From positions 31,223,944-31,287,943 of the forward strand of contig CM070572.1 in assembly GCA_036346355.1 (NCBI GenBank): a stretch of DNA of 64,000 nt, in the 5' to 3' direction. The stretch's first letter is position 1; every line of letters starts with the position of its first letter. Position numbers and translations under genes: made by a program. The notes under the pieces are model-generated. The model did no database searches. It saw nothing but the letters and a program-made list of their open reading frames with translations, and had not been told where the DNA came from. This stretch comes from Rhipidocladum racemiflorum. Its lineage: Eukaryota > Streptophyta > Magnoliopsida > Poales > Poaceae. Positions 1 through 10,508 of this stretch are shown piece by piece.

Positions 1-320
1 CCAGATTTCCTGTTATGGCTATATACTACCGCATATAATGCTTTGACTCGACCATTAGGCATGGGGCGGTACTACCACACTTTGCATACTTCTAGTACCC
101 CACACCTGTATTCATAGAGCTTCTTGGACACTCATTGAATACATTTGAGCTCTAACAAGTCTCCTTTCTCCCTCGAGCATTAAATTCACTTTTTTGAGAG
201 AATTAGGAGCATTCAATTGTGATCATCATTGTTTCATCCAATTAGACACTTGATTCAACCTCAAGCAAGCGTCATCACTTCATTCTCTTGGAGGTTGCCA
301 CCTCCTAGATGACTTGGGGG
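1..320 (+). mobile_element. LTR-like retroelement fragment, left part, split by a hAT insertion
   Basis: This stretch reads straight on into 3751-4212 once the hAT element and one copy of its target duplication are removed. The joined sequence ends near 4212 with a 'cctattcacccc' type tail and 'atcctaca', which resembles the 3' end of many grass Copia-type LTRs. No tRNA primer site follows at 4213, so a solo or truncated LTR is more likely than an intact element. The left boundary is outside the window or not recognisable. No gene is visible. The family is inferred from the tail only. Confidence 0.5.
313..320. repeat. 8-bp target site duplication of the hAT element
   Basis: The sequence cttggggg lies immediately left of the element and is repeated exactly at 3743-3750 on its right side. 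This length is the hAT norm. Confidence 0.88.
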
Positions 321-1113
321 CATGGGCGTAGCTACAGGGTAGTCCAGGTGGGCCGAGGACTACCCAAGATTTTGGCCCAGAGAGGCCCATATTTGTAAAT
401 CCAAATCCATATTCTCAGATGAACAGTAGGGATTCGAGATTTCTTAGGTTTGGGGACGGGACTGCGCAATCGCCGCCTCTCCGTCGCTCTGTCGGCCGCT
501 CCGCTCCGCTGCCTGGCGTTAGGCGCCCCTCGCCCTCGCAGTCGCAAATCGTTAGGCCGCGGCTGGCGTTGCCCCTCGCCCTCGCATCCGCTGGCGCTGG
601 CGCTGCTCCGGCTCCGCTGCCGCTGGTCTGATGCTCCCTTTGCTCACCAGTTTTTGAGATTGAAGCCGCATATATTGCTGGTTATGCGGTACGATGGCAC
701 CGGTTTCCCAGCCATGTCGAGTAAACTGATCCTGAACTGCGCCTTGACGTCCTTGCCGTCGGGTTTAGGATCATGAAGATGCATGTAGATGGATATCCAG
801 TCAGCGCTGGTTGAGCCCATGCTAGTTGCTAAGTGGCTTGCTAGTTTTTGAGATAGTTTTATGTGTAGAAGAGAACAGAGAGTCAGAGATTTATTTTGTA
901 AGTGGCTTGCTAGTTGCTAAGTGCTACTGCTGTACTACAGCAGTCAGCAAAGCGACTTTACTTTGTAGTTTTATGTGTTTACTGTTTAGCATATTTAATT
1001 CTGTCACAACGCGGTTCAGTGTTCAGGTTATCAATGGAATAGTAGCATTTGTGCATAAAAAATCGTTCTTTCTCTAATAATATATTCTCTAACTTACTTG
1101 AAGCGATCAAGAT

Positions 1114-3527
1114 ATGAAGAGGAATAGAGACATTGCATCACTCTTTCGGAAACATGAAGCAAAGGCAAATAAGATTGCATCCCCTTCTGATCCAGTTGTT
1201 GATGAAGATCCAACACAAGAATCCCCTTCTGATCTGGTTGTTGATGAAGATCCAACACAAGAACAAGATCTACCTCCAGTTTATGATGTTAATCGTCTGC
1301 AACATGATCCAGGCTTAAGGGTTTCTATTGCAAGCTACAACACTAATGATCAAGATGTGGTTCGGAGAGCATATATTCTAAAAGGTCCATGCCAGCCTTA
1401 CGCACATGATTATGCAGGAATATATATGGTAAGGATCGCCGCTTCAGTATTGTTTGGTTTCATAAGTATAATTGGCTTGAATATAGTGTTGCGAAGGATG
1501 CTGGGTTTTGCTTGGTATGTTATTTGTTTGGCAGCGGAAGTGGTAATTTTGTTAAGGGTGGTTGGAGAAATTGGAATAAGGCCGATGCACTTGACAAACA
1601 TGTGGGGGGTATAAGAAGTGCTCATAATAAAGCTCAAGAGAAATACAACTTGTTTGTTAAAGGTGGCGGTACATCAATTGATAATGTTATTGTGAAGGTG
1701 TCACATGAAAATGAAGTTTGTTATAAGGCTAGGTTGACTTATTCACTTAGATGTCTAAGATTTATTTTAAATCAAGGATTGGCATTCCGTGGACATGATG
1801 AAAGTGAAATATCTAGCAACAGAGGAAATTTCCTTGAACTTTTGAAATGGCTTGCAGAAAATAATGAAGAAGTTGATCGGTTGGTTTTGAAAAATGCTCC
1901 AAGAAATTGCATCTTGACTTCCTCTACCATACAAAAGGATATTATTCAATGTTGTGCCAGGGAAACTACTAGGCACATAATTGAAGAACTTGGTGATGAT
2001 CACTATTCAATTCTTGCTGATGAGTGTAGTGATGTATCACATAAAGAACAACTAGTTGTTTGCTTGCGTTATGTTGACAAACATGGAAGGGTATGTGAGC
2101 GGTTTCTTGGAATAGTTCATGTAGCTAGTACCACTTCTTTGTCACTTAAGGCAGCAATTGAATCTTTACTCAGTGATCACCACCTGACTCTTACTCAAAT
2201 TCGTGGGCAAGGATATGATGGGGCTAGCAACATGAAAGGAGAGATTAATGGGCTAAAAACATTGATCATGGAAGAGTCTCCTTCCGCTCATTACATTCAT
2301 TGCTTTGCACATCAACTTCAGTTGGTTCTTGTTTCTGTTGCTAAGGGAAATGATAATTGTGTCTGGTTTTTTACTCAAGTTTCTCTCCTGCTAAATATAA
2401 TTGGAGCTTCTTGCAAGCGTCATGACATGATAAAAGATATTAGAGCTAAAAAAATTATGAAAGCACTTGAATTGGGTGAAATAGAAAGTGGGAGTGGATT
2501 AAATCAAGAGATGGGGTTAGCAAGGCCTACTGATACTTGATGAGGTTCTCATTTCAAAACTATATTGCACATTATTGATATGTATTCCACAATCCAAGAG
2601 GTGCTCATAACTCTTGGAAAAGATCCTACACAAAGAGGTGAATGGCCAAAAATACATGTTGTGGTTGGAGCTTTTGAACCATTTGACTTTGTTTTCAGTG
2701 CACACTTGATGCTTGTCATTCTTGGATAAACAAATGAGTTATCTCAGTCTTTGCAAAAGAGAGACCAAGATATTGTTAATGCAATGTCACTTGTAAGTTT
2801 GGCAAAGGAAAGAATGCAAAAATTGAGGTCTGGTGGTTGGGAAGAATTCTTTAATGGAATGGTTGTTTCATTTTGCAATAAACATAGTATTGAAGTTCCA
2901 ACCATGGATGGTAAATATGTGCCTTACGGAAGATCCTCATGGTTTTATCCTGAACAGACAATTAATGATCATTTTAGAAGAGAAGTATATATTGGTGTCA
3001 TTGATAAAATTAGCCAAGAGCTTGACAATAGATTTGATGAAGTTAATATGGAATTGATTGTTTGCATGTCAACCTTAAATCCAATTAATTCATTTGCTTC
3101 TTATGATGCACACAAAGTCACCAGACTTGCCAAATTTTATCCCAAGGACATTTCAAGCATGGAATTGATAAGACTTGGATTCCAACTTGAGACCTTCATT
3201 GATGATATGAGAACAGATGAAAGATTCAAAGGTTTACAAAATCTTGGTGAGCTCTCTACTAGGCTTGTTGAAACAAACAAGCATGTTCTTTATGATTTGG
3301 TGTATTTACTTCTTAAATTGGTATTGATCCTACCAGTGGCGATAGCAAGTGTTGAAAGAGTATTTTCTGCGATGAGTCCAGTGAAGCACAAGTTGAGAAA
3401 CAGGTTGTGTGACAAATTATTGAATGATTGTTTGGTCACATTTATCGAGCGAGACATCTTTACCAAAATTAGTGAGGGTGACATAATTAAGACTTTTATG
3501 GCTATTAGAAGGCGTAGACTAGAATAA
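1114..3527 (+). pseudogene. hAT transposase (zinc-finger/DUF4371/hAT C-terminal dimerisation type), broken
   Basis: The reading starts at 1114 (MKRNRDIASLFRK) and carries the family motif VRRAYILKGPCQP. The frame then shifts between about 1425 and 1512; the continuing frame covers the cysteine-rich WLEY...CLVCYLFG region. The DUF4371-like RNase H-fold region runs from about 1512 to 2537, with the typical GQGYDGASNMKG and HCFAHQLQLVLV motifs. Two adjacent stops lie at 2538-2543, where relatives have DTRWGSH. A further stop lies near 2730 in a 'LG.TNELSQ' context. The last part (2751-3527) ends in the hAT dimerisation region with ASVERVFSAM and NRLCDKLLNDCLV. One frameshift plus three stops make it a pseudogene. 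Function would have been cut-and-paste transposition in the nucleus. Confidence 0.88.
1180..1263 (+). repeat. 42-bp in-frame tandem duplication in the transposase N-terminus
   Basis: Two 42-bp copies (1180-1221 and 1222-1263) encode SPSDPVVDEDPTQE and SPSDLVVDEDPTQE. They differ at few positions and preserve frame, so the duplication is recent relative to the family. Confidence 0.85.
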
Positions 3528-3750
3528 TAGTATTGTAATCTTTTATTTATGTAAGTTCTTTCCATTATCGAATAATGTGATGTTCATATTATGACATAAT
3601 TAAGACTTTCAGTCAATTTATGATGTTATTAGATATTATTGCTATATTTCAATATTTGTACAATACTTTTACCAAATTTCACGATAATACAAAAAAAAAT
3701 TTAAGTAGGCACACCCAACATAAAATCCTGGCTACGCCACTGCTTGGGGG

Positions 3751-4212
3751 TGTGGAACGGGTGATCCTCTCAAAGGAGATTGTGAGAAGGCCCAGTTGGT
3801 TGTGAAGGCAAGGAGCTCGCCTACCTGGGGCGGGAAGAGCTACCACAGGTGATCGAGGAAGGCTCAATTTGCGCAAGGAGCCAGCTTGAGTTGGTCAAGC
3901 TTATCTCAATGTGGATTAGGGAGGACCGGCAAGTCCCCGGACCACGGGATAAATTCTTGGTGTCAATCTCTCTTGTGGTTTGCTTTCTTTGTTTACTTGT
4001 GCAATTTACTTTCCTAGTATACTTAGTGATTGATCTTTGCCATATGATTGTATATTTTGCTTAGACTTAGCTTGTTGTTGCACTTATATAAACCTAGAGC
4101 TTTTGGGCCTTATTTGTTAAAATTCTCAATTCTAGTTTTACTTGTTTTAGATTATTGCAATTAGAGCTAAGAATTTGAAAAACCTCCTATTCACCCCCTA
4201 GTCGGTTATCCT
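3751..4212 (+). mobile_element. LTR-like retroelement fragment, right part
   Basis: This continues the fragment at 1-320 past the hAT insertion. It contains 'gtgatcctctcaaaggagat' and, towards the end, a 'cctattcaccccctagtcgg' tail and 'atcctaca' near 4212, a typical grass LTR 3' end. No primer binding site follows. The ORFs here are short and unlike known proteins. The Copia assignment is by resemblance only. Confidence 0.5.
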
Positions 4213-4527
4213 CGATCCTACACCCTTTTTTCCCCACGGTGTAAACCGCGAGGAGGCAGCTGCTCTTCCCAGGTGCGACCCATCGAAGCCGAGTACCCCC
4301 GCACGGGTTGACTGCCTACAACCATAGAGCCTCGGATCCACGTGGCCTACCCACGCTAGAGGAGCAGGCCAATCGAGGGCCTGGCCGATGCCAAAGAAGG
4401 ACGCCTTGTCACAGGCCCGACGGTGGGCTTGGCTTGCACCGGTGAAGAAAAGCGCACCTCCTTCAGCCTGACCTATGCTAGGGGGCTATTTTCTCTGCTT
4501 GCTAGGCCACCTCTAGCTGAGGGGAGG

Positions 4528-4535
4528 TATAAAAG
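4528..4535 (+). promoter_or_regulatory. TATA box upstream of the antisense retroelement gene
   Basis: TATAAAAG lies in 'ggggaggtataaaagcccct', about 640 bp upstream of the first coding-like ORF on the plus strand. The spacing allows a 5' UTR or intron. It is a sequence match only; transcription is inferred. Confidence 0.45.
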
Positions 4536-5171
4536 CCCCTCAACCGGGCATTGATGGTGAAATAAGGAGGAGCTTTAGCTGGATCCAGTGGAGGTTCGAC
4601 AACACCTAGTAAGTACCACAGATCTCCATCCCTTACTCTTCTCCCTGGCATCTCAAGAGTTATTTGCTTGGCGCTTGCCCTGAATGCATGTACGAACTAT
4701 CGGGCATTTGGGCCAGCGCTCGGAGTGGCCTTGCTAGGAGGTGCATTGTGCATGAGTCCCCTAGAATTTCTAGGTGCAGACTTCACGTGAAGCGCTTTTG
4801 TGCCTTTGCTAACGGCTGCAAACACTCAATAGAAAGCTCGCGTGGGGGCGTTCCCTTTGGGGGCCAATGGCCTTGGGGCATTCCCCACAACGCCCAGCTA
4901 GGAGGGCGTTGTCCTTAGCGCTCGGCGGCCAGGGCATGCACCATTATTTTCTACTAGTGTTCTCTAAACCCTGATAGTTTGTTTGATTTGGCAGATACTA
5001 GGAGCGTTCCCGACTCGGTCACCACACGGTCAGGGAGCAACCAACACCGGGGTCATATGAGTAAGAGCAATAAGCGCAGTCCCCTGTTGTACATTCTCGC
5101 TCACATATATTTGGAAGAGTTAATCGTGGAATGGCCCAACGATTGTAGGTGATCATCCGCTGGACACCCTC

Positions 5172-7483
5172 ATGAAGGGCAAAGGCAAGGTGGAGGAGGT
5201 GGGTCCCATGAGAGGCAAGGGCAAAAGCAAGCCCCCCCTCCGCAGAGAGGATCCTCATGTGGGAGACGTGGAAATGATGGCTCCCATCGAATCCGCTTCC
5301 TTCTCAGAGCCGACGAGGAACAAGGGGAACACCCTCGAGGGGGCGAAAGTGGACCCCCAGGCCATCAGAGCTCACCAATGGGGAGAAGCTCTCCCTCATC
5401 TGGTGGGGGAGCCATCTCTCGCCGAGGGATGTGGACTTCCCCGAGCCAGGGGAGAGCCCCAATCCTCCACCGGGGTTCATGGTGGCACTCAAAGCTTGGG
5501 TGGATATCGGATTTGGGCTTCCAATGCACCCCTTTATCAAGAAGTACACTCAAAGCTCTCCCTCTTTGACTACTTCTTCCGCTCCCAATGAGGGGATGCA
5601 AGAAGAGGGCTTTTGGGGTCCATCTTCACCACCTTTAGGCACGATGATGAGTTCCTTGTGTACACCACAAGGGACAGTTGGCCCTCTGCCATAAAGAAGT
5701 GGTTTTATTTGAAGGTGGCAGATGACTTTATCTACACCGGGTTGCATCAGGCCTTGACGTCACGCACGTACCCTGAGATTGATTGCCTCTCTTACGAGGA
5801 CCGGAAGCTGTGTAACGCCATCCGAGAGGTACAGACAACGAGGGGCGCACGTGACTTGATGGAGGAGATGACCCTCCTCAACCTGAGCACACTTGTTCGA
5901 CGCGGCAAGCTAGGATTTCATGATGACCTCTACCCTGGCATCGGGGAGGGTAAGGTCCTTCGTTGGTTATTGTTTCTTTTTTCACACATTGCTCTTTCAT
6001 CTATCAGTGTCTTTCTTCTTCGTGCGCAGTTCGCTCCATTGAGAAGGCAAGGGAGGAGGTTGAGTTGATCCTAGGGAAGTGGTGTGTTACAGAGGCATGG
6101 GGCTACGAGGCTAAGAGCCTCCCGGTGACGGGGGTGAACTTCATGGCCGAGGTGTTTGGCCTGGACCTACCTCCACGGGGTGATCCTATCCCGGATCAAA
6201 CAAAGCGAAGGACGTCGAGTACACCTTCCCTGAGACATCGGGTTTTTCTTTTGCTGCCTAGGAGGTATGTGACCTTTGACCATGCTTCGTCATTAAGATG
6301 TCCTTTCTTTGCATCCCTAACTTCGCAATACCTCGTTCAAATGTTGCGGAGCCTAAGGTGCCTATGGTGAAGGTGGGCACTACCACTTCCTCCGCACCTC
6401 CGGGGATACTAAGGAGAGGGCCTCATCCCCCGTTCGCCTATACGGGCAAGGCCGGAGCGAGAGGGTGATTAGGGCGTCTTCTCTAGTGGATTTCCTGAGT
6501 ATGCCATGCGCCAAACTCTAGATGCTGAGGCCATCAAGACAACTTGTCTCCTACTGACGCCGCGGGTACAAAGGTATACGGCAGACTTGGTGCCCGACGA
6601 CCCCAGGAAGTTCTTGGAGGTGCTTGGGGAGAAGCTAGTGACCACCGTAACTCTTCAGTATCAGGTAATAAGGTTACTCCTTGTCAATTCCACAAACATA
6701 GATCTCATGTGTGCCTTGCTTGACACCCTTTGCCCCTCTTTCACAAGCCATAGCGATGGGCCATGTGCTCTACGACAGGGTCCCTCAGATGATACAGGAG
6801 ATACTAGCGGCTACGCTGCCATGGTGTCCCGAGGATGACCCTGAGGTCCTCAAGAAGGCCTTGCAAGAGGCCCAAGAGGGCTAGAGGGCAGCCAAGGCCA
6901 AGCTGGAGAGGACCGATGCCTAGTTGGAGAAGACTGAGGCCAAATTGGAGAAGTCCCAAAAGTGAGCCAAAGACTTAGAAGATGACTTGGATAGGACCTA
7001 CGTGATGCTAGAGGCCATCAGGGCGGATTGCGACACCAACAACCAAAGGTTTGATGCGGACTGAAAGATCATAAGTGCAACTCTTGCAATTATGTTGTGT
7101 TTGTCCAGGTCACTCTGAGGGACCTCGGAGATCGAGTGGAGGACCACCCCTCCCATGTGGAGGACTGGGAGGAGTGGATCGTTACCTTAAAAGGCCGCGT
7201 TAGCCTACTTGAGAGAGTAGTAGGGAACAAGGGCAAGACTTTTGCCAAGGTCGCCTTGATTGCGAGAGTCACGGCCATCTCCCGTCTCTCCGACGGTGCG
7301 GGCAAGGAGGCGGTCCTTGTCGTGCTTCATGGGTTGTACACACCGGAGGTGAACCAGCATGCCCTTGATGGTAGCTCCACCTGGGGCCCACTCGTTGGGG
7401 GCTTTGTGGAGAGCCTGTCGAGGGGTCCTCGCGAGTCTGAATCCCAAGCGCTCGAGGAAGGCCCGAGCTCAGAGAATGTATGA
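5172..7483 (+). pseudogene. Antisense gene of a Gypsy element ('putative gypsy type transposon' family), decayed
   Basis: Coding-like segments lie on the plus strand, opposite to the retroelement. Around 5430-5950 they give GLPMHPFIKK and later FLVYTTRDSWPSAIKKWFYL, which resemble the Transposase_28 / 'putative gypsy type transposon' domain of grasses. A good intron lies at 5950-6029 (gtaagg...gcgcag) and another is likely at about 6665-6749 (gtaata...cacaag). The 6840-7070 segment encodes an Ala/Lys/Glu-rich heptad-like stretch, probably coiled coil, with in-frame stops. The 5430-5700 part needs frame changes. The 128-codon segment 7097-7483 is open. The role of such antisense genes is not established. 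I rate it a pseudogene because of the stops and shifts. Confidence 0.6.
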
Positions 7484-7965
7484 CTTCCCCAGGAGTGACA
7501 TCTTTTGTTGAGTAGCTAGGTGACATAACTTGTACTTGGGCTATCATTTTGCTAATTATATAACTTCACTTTAGAGATGCATCTCCTCGAGTACTGCCCA
7601 TCATGGTAGGCAGGGGCGCCACCCCTCATTTTGTATGAACTTGCTTTGATGTCATGGAATGAATTACTTATGGATTTTAAAACTCTTTGTTTTAGGATAC
7701 GCCCCGGAGGGCGGTTGGTATATGTTATAAGCGAAGTGAACAAAAGGCTCAGGCGCCTTTGCGATTATGCCCGCCAAAGAAGGTTTACCATAGGACTGGG
7801 CAACTTCATGGGGGCATGATGAGAAGCTTCAGAATGGAAGAGTTGGAAGTTCAATGGTGGCGGCAGTGTTCACACCCGGGAGAGCCAGAGTACTCTCACC
7901 GATGTGTGGTTCGGGCCGGCCGTGAAACCCAAGACTCAGCCTCCCCTCCCCCATAACAATGATTA
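7484..7965. other. Retroelement interior without a recognisable gene
   Basis: This covers the stretch between the antisense gene and the gag remnant, where pol would lie in a complete element. Only short ORFs occur and none resembles reverse transcriptase or integrase, so pol seems to have been lost by deletion. Confidence 0.5.
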
Positions 7966-8908
7966 TTACGATGATTCAGCAAGGTAGGAACACGCTTGGT
8001 GCTGGCAGAGTGGAAACTCCCCCCCCCTCAACCTGACTTTGCTGGCTCGAACGAGAGTCCCTTGAGCCTTGTGAGAACTCATGAGCAGCTGCGGCTGGAA
8101 TTCCTTGTTTGCCTGGGGTGCTCTGGGAGGAGTGGCTGCCTTTAGTCTTGGGGGTTCTCCTTTCGCTTTGGGCCACACCACGCCCCAAGGGTGAGAGTCC
8201 GCTACGACCGATGGGAGTTGACTCACCATCTCCGGATGCAGGCGCATTTGGCCGGGAGGAAGAGCTTGGGGGGAGTTCCCGGGACTTTCGCTCATAAGGG
8301 AGCAAGCTCGGGTCTTAGGGGCTGTGGCGATGGCATGAACTGCAACAGTATGGGAGGAGCCCCCTGAACCCTAGATTTGGTGAGCGCAGCGGCCCGAAAG
8401 GGGCCCCGTTCGAGACCGCCACATGGGCGAGTGCTGTGAGGTTGTAAGGACTCCCCCTTGCTCGCCCCCGTAGACGAAGGTCGGGCCTCCACATGCCCTT
8501 GGGTCAGTGACCACTTGGACCGAGGGAGGTGGCAAGAGTGGAGAGGTGTGAAGGGCCCCCGTGAGGACGGTAAGAGACCATCATGTTATCCACCGTTTGC
8601 CTTGCAGTAGCCTCCACCAAGGCCTTCCACTTGGCTAGGTCCAACATCTAAGGGATGATGGTCGGCTCCTTAGCCCTCAGCCCCGTGGGGGCAAGGGTGC
8701 CTTGAGCTTCCCGCCCTTGACCCATAGCAGCTAGTGCGAGGGAGGACAAAGAGTCTTCAGGTCCTGGAACTTGTAGGATGTTGTCCACCCTAGGGTGGAT
8801 GGCTCCGATCTTCAAGGGGGGTGCACACCTGGGGTTCCGCCGGAGAGGATGGTCGCAGGCGTGCTCCTTGTGCTTCGGGGCTTGATGTATTTCTTTGTAG
8901 TAGCCATA
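7966..8908 (-). pseudogene. gag 5'-part remnant of the truncated Gypsy element
   Basis: On the minus strand an ATG at about 8908 follows the primer-site region by roughly 20 bp and opens with MATTKKYIKPRS. Reading continues as a Pro/Ser-rich, low-complexity polypeptide with several stops and shifts. Two overlapping open stretches (8305-7976 and 8295-7966) remain. No retrotrans_gag core or zinc knuckle is visible. The position directly after the LTR and primer site supports gag; sequence similarity alone does not. Confidence 0.45.
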
Positions 8909-8946
8909 GCCTTCTGTGTTAGCTAAGCCCCACGGACGGCACCAGA

Positions 8947-9008
8947 TGTCGTATGTTATGAAATGAGATGGGAGTGAGAGCAGACGCCGACCGTTTCACA
9001 GGCTGTCG

Positions 9009-9054
<46 letters not shown>

Positions 9055-9517
9055 GGCTTTATACAGGTTTGGGCGCTAAGCAAACGCCCTACTCCTATTG
9101 TTGTGTTCCCGAGGGGGAATAGAGGGGTGTCTCCTTGTCCAGGCTCCTTGAGGGACACACCAGTTGTAAGTCTTGTATTCAATGAGTTTAAGTTACAAGT
9201 ATGGGTTACAATGAGTTTTTATAGGCGCTCAGTCTGTTGCACGAGATACCATCCTACCCCTACTGGAGCGGCTTAAAGGGGGTATCTTGGTCATTCCAAT
9301 GAGGTAATGGATTCTACGTCATCATCTCGTAGGTGTAGGCCTCTGACCCTAGGGTCCTGTCCCATAGGGGACTCAGGGACCCCACTCGACAGTTGGTCCC
9401 AAGTGGCACGAGGGTGCCCACCCATCTCCATGGGCGCCTAGGGGTGCACCCTCTTGGACCAGGCATCTCCACCATATGCCAGACGAGGCAAGGCCCCTTG
9501 GGAGGACTAATGATCAC
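8947..9517 (-). repeat. 5' LTR of the truncated Gypsy element
   Basis: On the plus strand the block starts with tgtcgtatg at 8947, adjacent to the primer-site complement, and ends near 9517 at 'actaatgatca'. On the minus strand this gives a TG...CA unit beginning TGATCATTAGTCC. It contains a (GA)n tract. The right edge is tentative because no second LTR copy is available for comparison. Confidence 0.5.
9012..9051. repeat. (GA)n microsatellite
   Basis: About twenty GA units inside the LTR of the truncated Gypsy element. Confidence 0.95.
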
Positions 9518-9534
9518 TAGTACTTCCTGTAGAG

Positions 9535-9960
9535 AACCAATGGGGTAGGAGATCTCTCATAGCACACCCTCAAGGGTATGAAAGGATCTCCCCTAGCACT
9601 CCTGTGAGGTATGCCTGTGGGGTATAAGATCCCCCATAGCACTCCCATGGGGTATGAGGGGATCTCTCGTAGTACTCCCACAAGGGTATGATGAGATCTC
9701 CTGTAGTACTCCCGTATAGTACGCCCATGGGGTAAGAGATATCCCATAGCACTCCCGCGGGATATGAGGGGATCTCCCATAGGGTATAAGGAGACCTCCC
9801 CTCATACCCACAAGGAAAACCCTTCTGACACCAACTCCCGTATGGTACGCTCGTGAGGTAGGAGATATCCCATAGCACTCCCACGGGATATGAGAGAATC
9901 TCCCGTAAGGTATAAAGAGACCTCCGCTCATACCCACGAGGAAGACCCTTCTTACACCCC
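9535..9960. repeat. Degenerate tandem repeat with a 126-bp higher-order period
   Basis: Units of the type 'ggtatgaggggatctccc' plus 'catagcactccc' recur at roughly 40-60-bp spacing. A longer period is clear: 'agatatcccatagcactccc' at 9737 recurs at 9863 (126 bp), and the following 'tataa.gagacctcc.ctcatacccac.agga' is also repeated. The block sits between the Gypsy LTR and the 3' flank of the SUA gene. The long minus-strand ORFs here are by-products of the repeat. Confidence 0.85.
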
Positions 9961-10508
9961 GCAGACCTATGTCCACATACCGCGGGCACGAGGAGGCCAA
10001 AGGCATGTGTGCTCATATTTAGTTGAGTACATTACAAAAACAAATTATACGTTTTATGGTCGTAGATACAGAAAACAACGTCTGAAGTTTTATGGCTATA
10101 TGATTTCACATGGAGGGGAGAGGCCACGTCAGACAATGCATACTCGTGCTCGTTCAAGAAAATCACAGGATAGAAGCCGCATGAACATGCATCCATGCAG
10201 TTCTCATCCCATTTTGTAGTCATGCTTATTCTATCCAGATCAGGAAAATGTTGGCAAGAACACAACAAACTTGCCTTCCAAACAGCAGGTGCTTGCACCC
10301 ACACACAAAGAAAACACAAGGGGGGTATCGAGCTACACCAAAAAAAAAAAAGCATCATAAGTTAATAGGGTGTCTATTGGGGATCTAATACATCTTTCAG
10401 AGTTTCTGGGTTTAGGCTGTGGAACCAAAGCACATGCAGATGGCGCACTGACAAATATCATGAATAACCAAACTACATCGATATGACAACAAAATTAAGA
10501 AAAATAGC
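9961..10508. other. 3' flank and probable 3' UTR of the SUA-like gene
   Basis: No coding similarity is visible. The stretch nearest 10508 is expected to be the 3' UTR of the minus-strand splicing-factor gene. A 12-base A run lies at about 10341. The polyadenylation site cannot be fixed from sequence. Confidence 0.5.

Larger units (their letters stand above)
321..3742 (+). mobile_element. hAT-superfamily DNA transposon, inactive relic
   Basis: A 3.4-kb element is flanked by an exact 8-bp duplication, cttggggg, at 313-320 and 3743-3750. The 5' end is CATGGGCGTAGCTAC and the inverse of the 3' end is CAGTGGCGTAGCCAG, so the termini are short imperfect inverted repeats. An 8-bp TSD with CA...TG ends and a DUF4371/hAT-dimerisation transposase fits the hAT superfamily. 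The first 650 bp include a CpG-rich block (about 455-640) in an otherwise AT-rich element. The region after the transposase (3530-3742) is AT-rich and non-coding. The transposase is broken, so the copy cannot be autonomous. Confidence 0.9.
4213..9517 (-). mobile_element. Truncated Ty3/Gypsy (Tat-like) retroelement with antisense gene
   Basis: The element is read on the minus strand. Its 5' LTR lies on the right (about 8947-9517), next to a primer-site-like sequence (minus strand TGGTGCCGTCCGTGGGG, about 8929-8945) and a decayed gag start near 8908. No protease, reverse transcriptase or integrase remains. The left part is filled by a plus-strand gene with its own TATA box. No second LTR is visible at the left end. 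The left limit (4213) is simply where the neighbouring LTR-like fragment stops, so the boundary is uncertain. The layout (antisense gene between pol and 3' LTR) matches Tat-lineage Gypsy elements. Confidence 0.6.

Noticed and set aside
4213..5030. Left LTR of the truncated Gypsy element
   Set aside because: It shares no visible sequence with the LTR at 8947-9517, so I treat it as leader of the antisense gene.
9535..9960. CRISPR-like array
   Set aside because: The unit is degenerate, there are no constant repeats with unique spacers, and the genome is eukaryotic.
9570..10016. 148- and 137-codon minus-strand ORFs
   Set aside because: They are translations of the degenerate tandem repeat in two frames, with no known domain.
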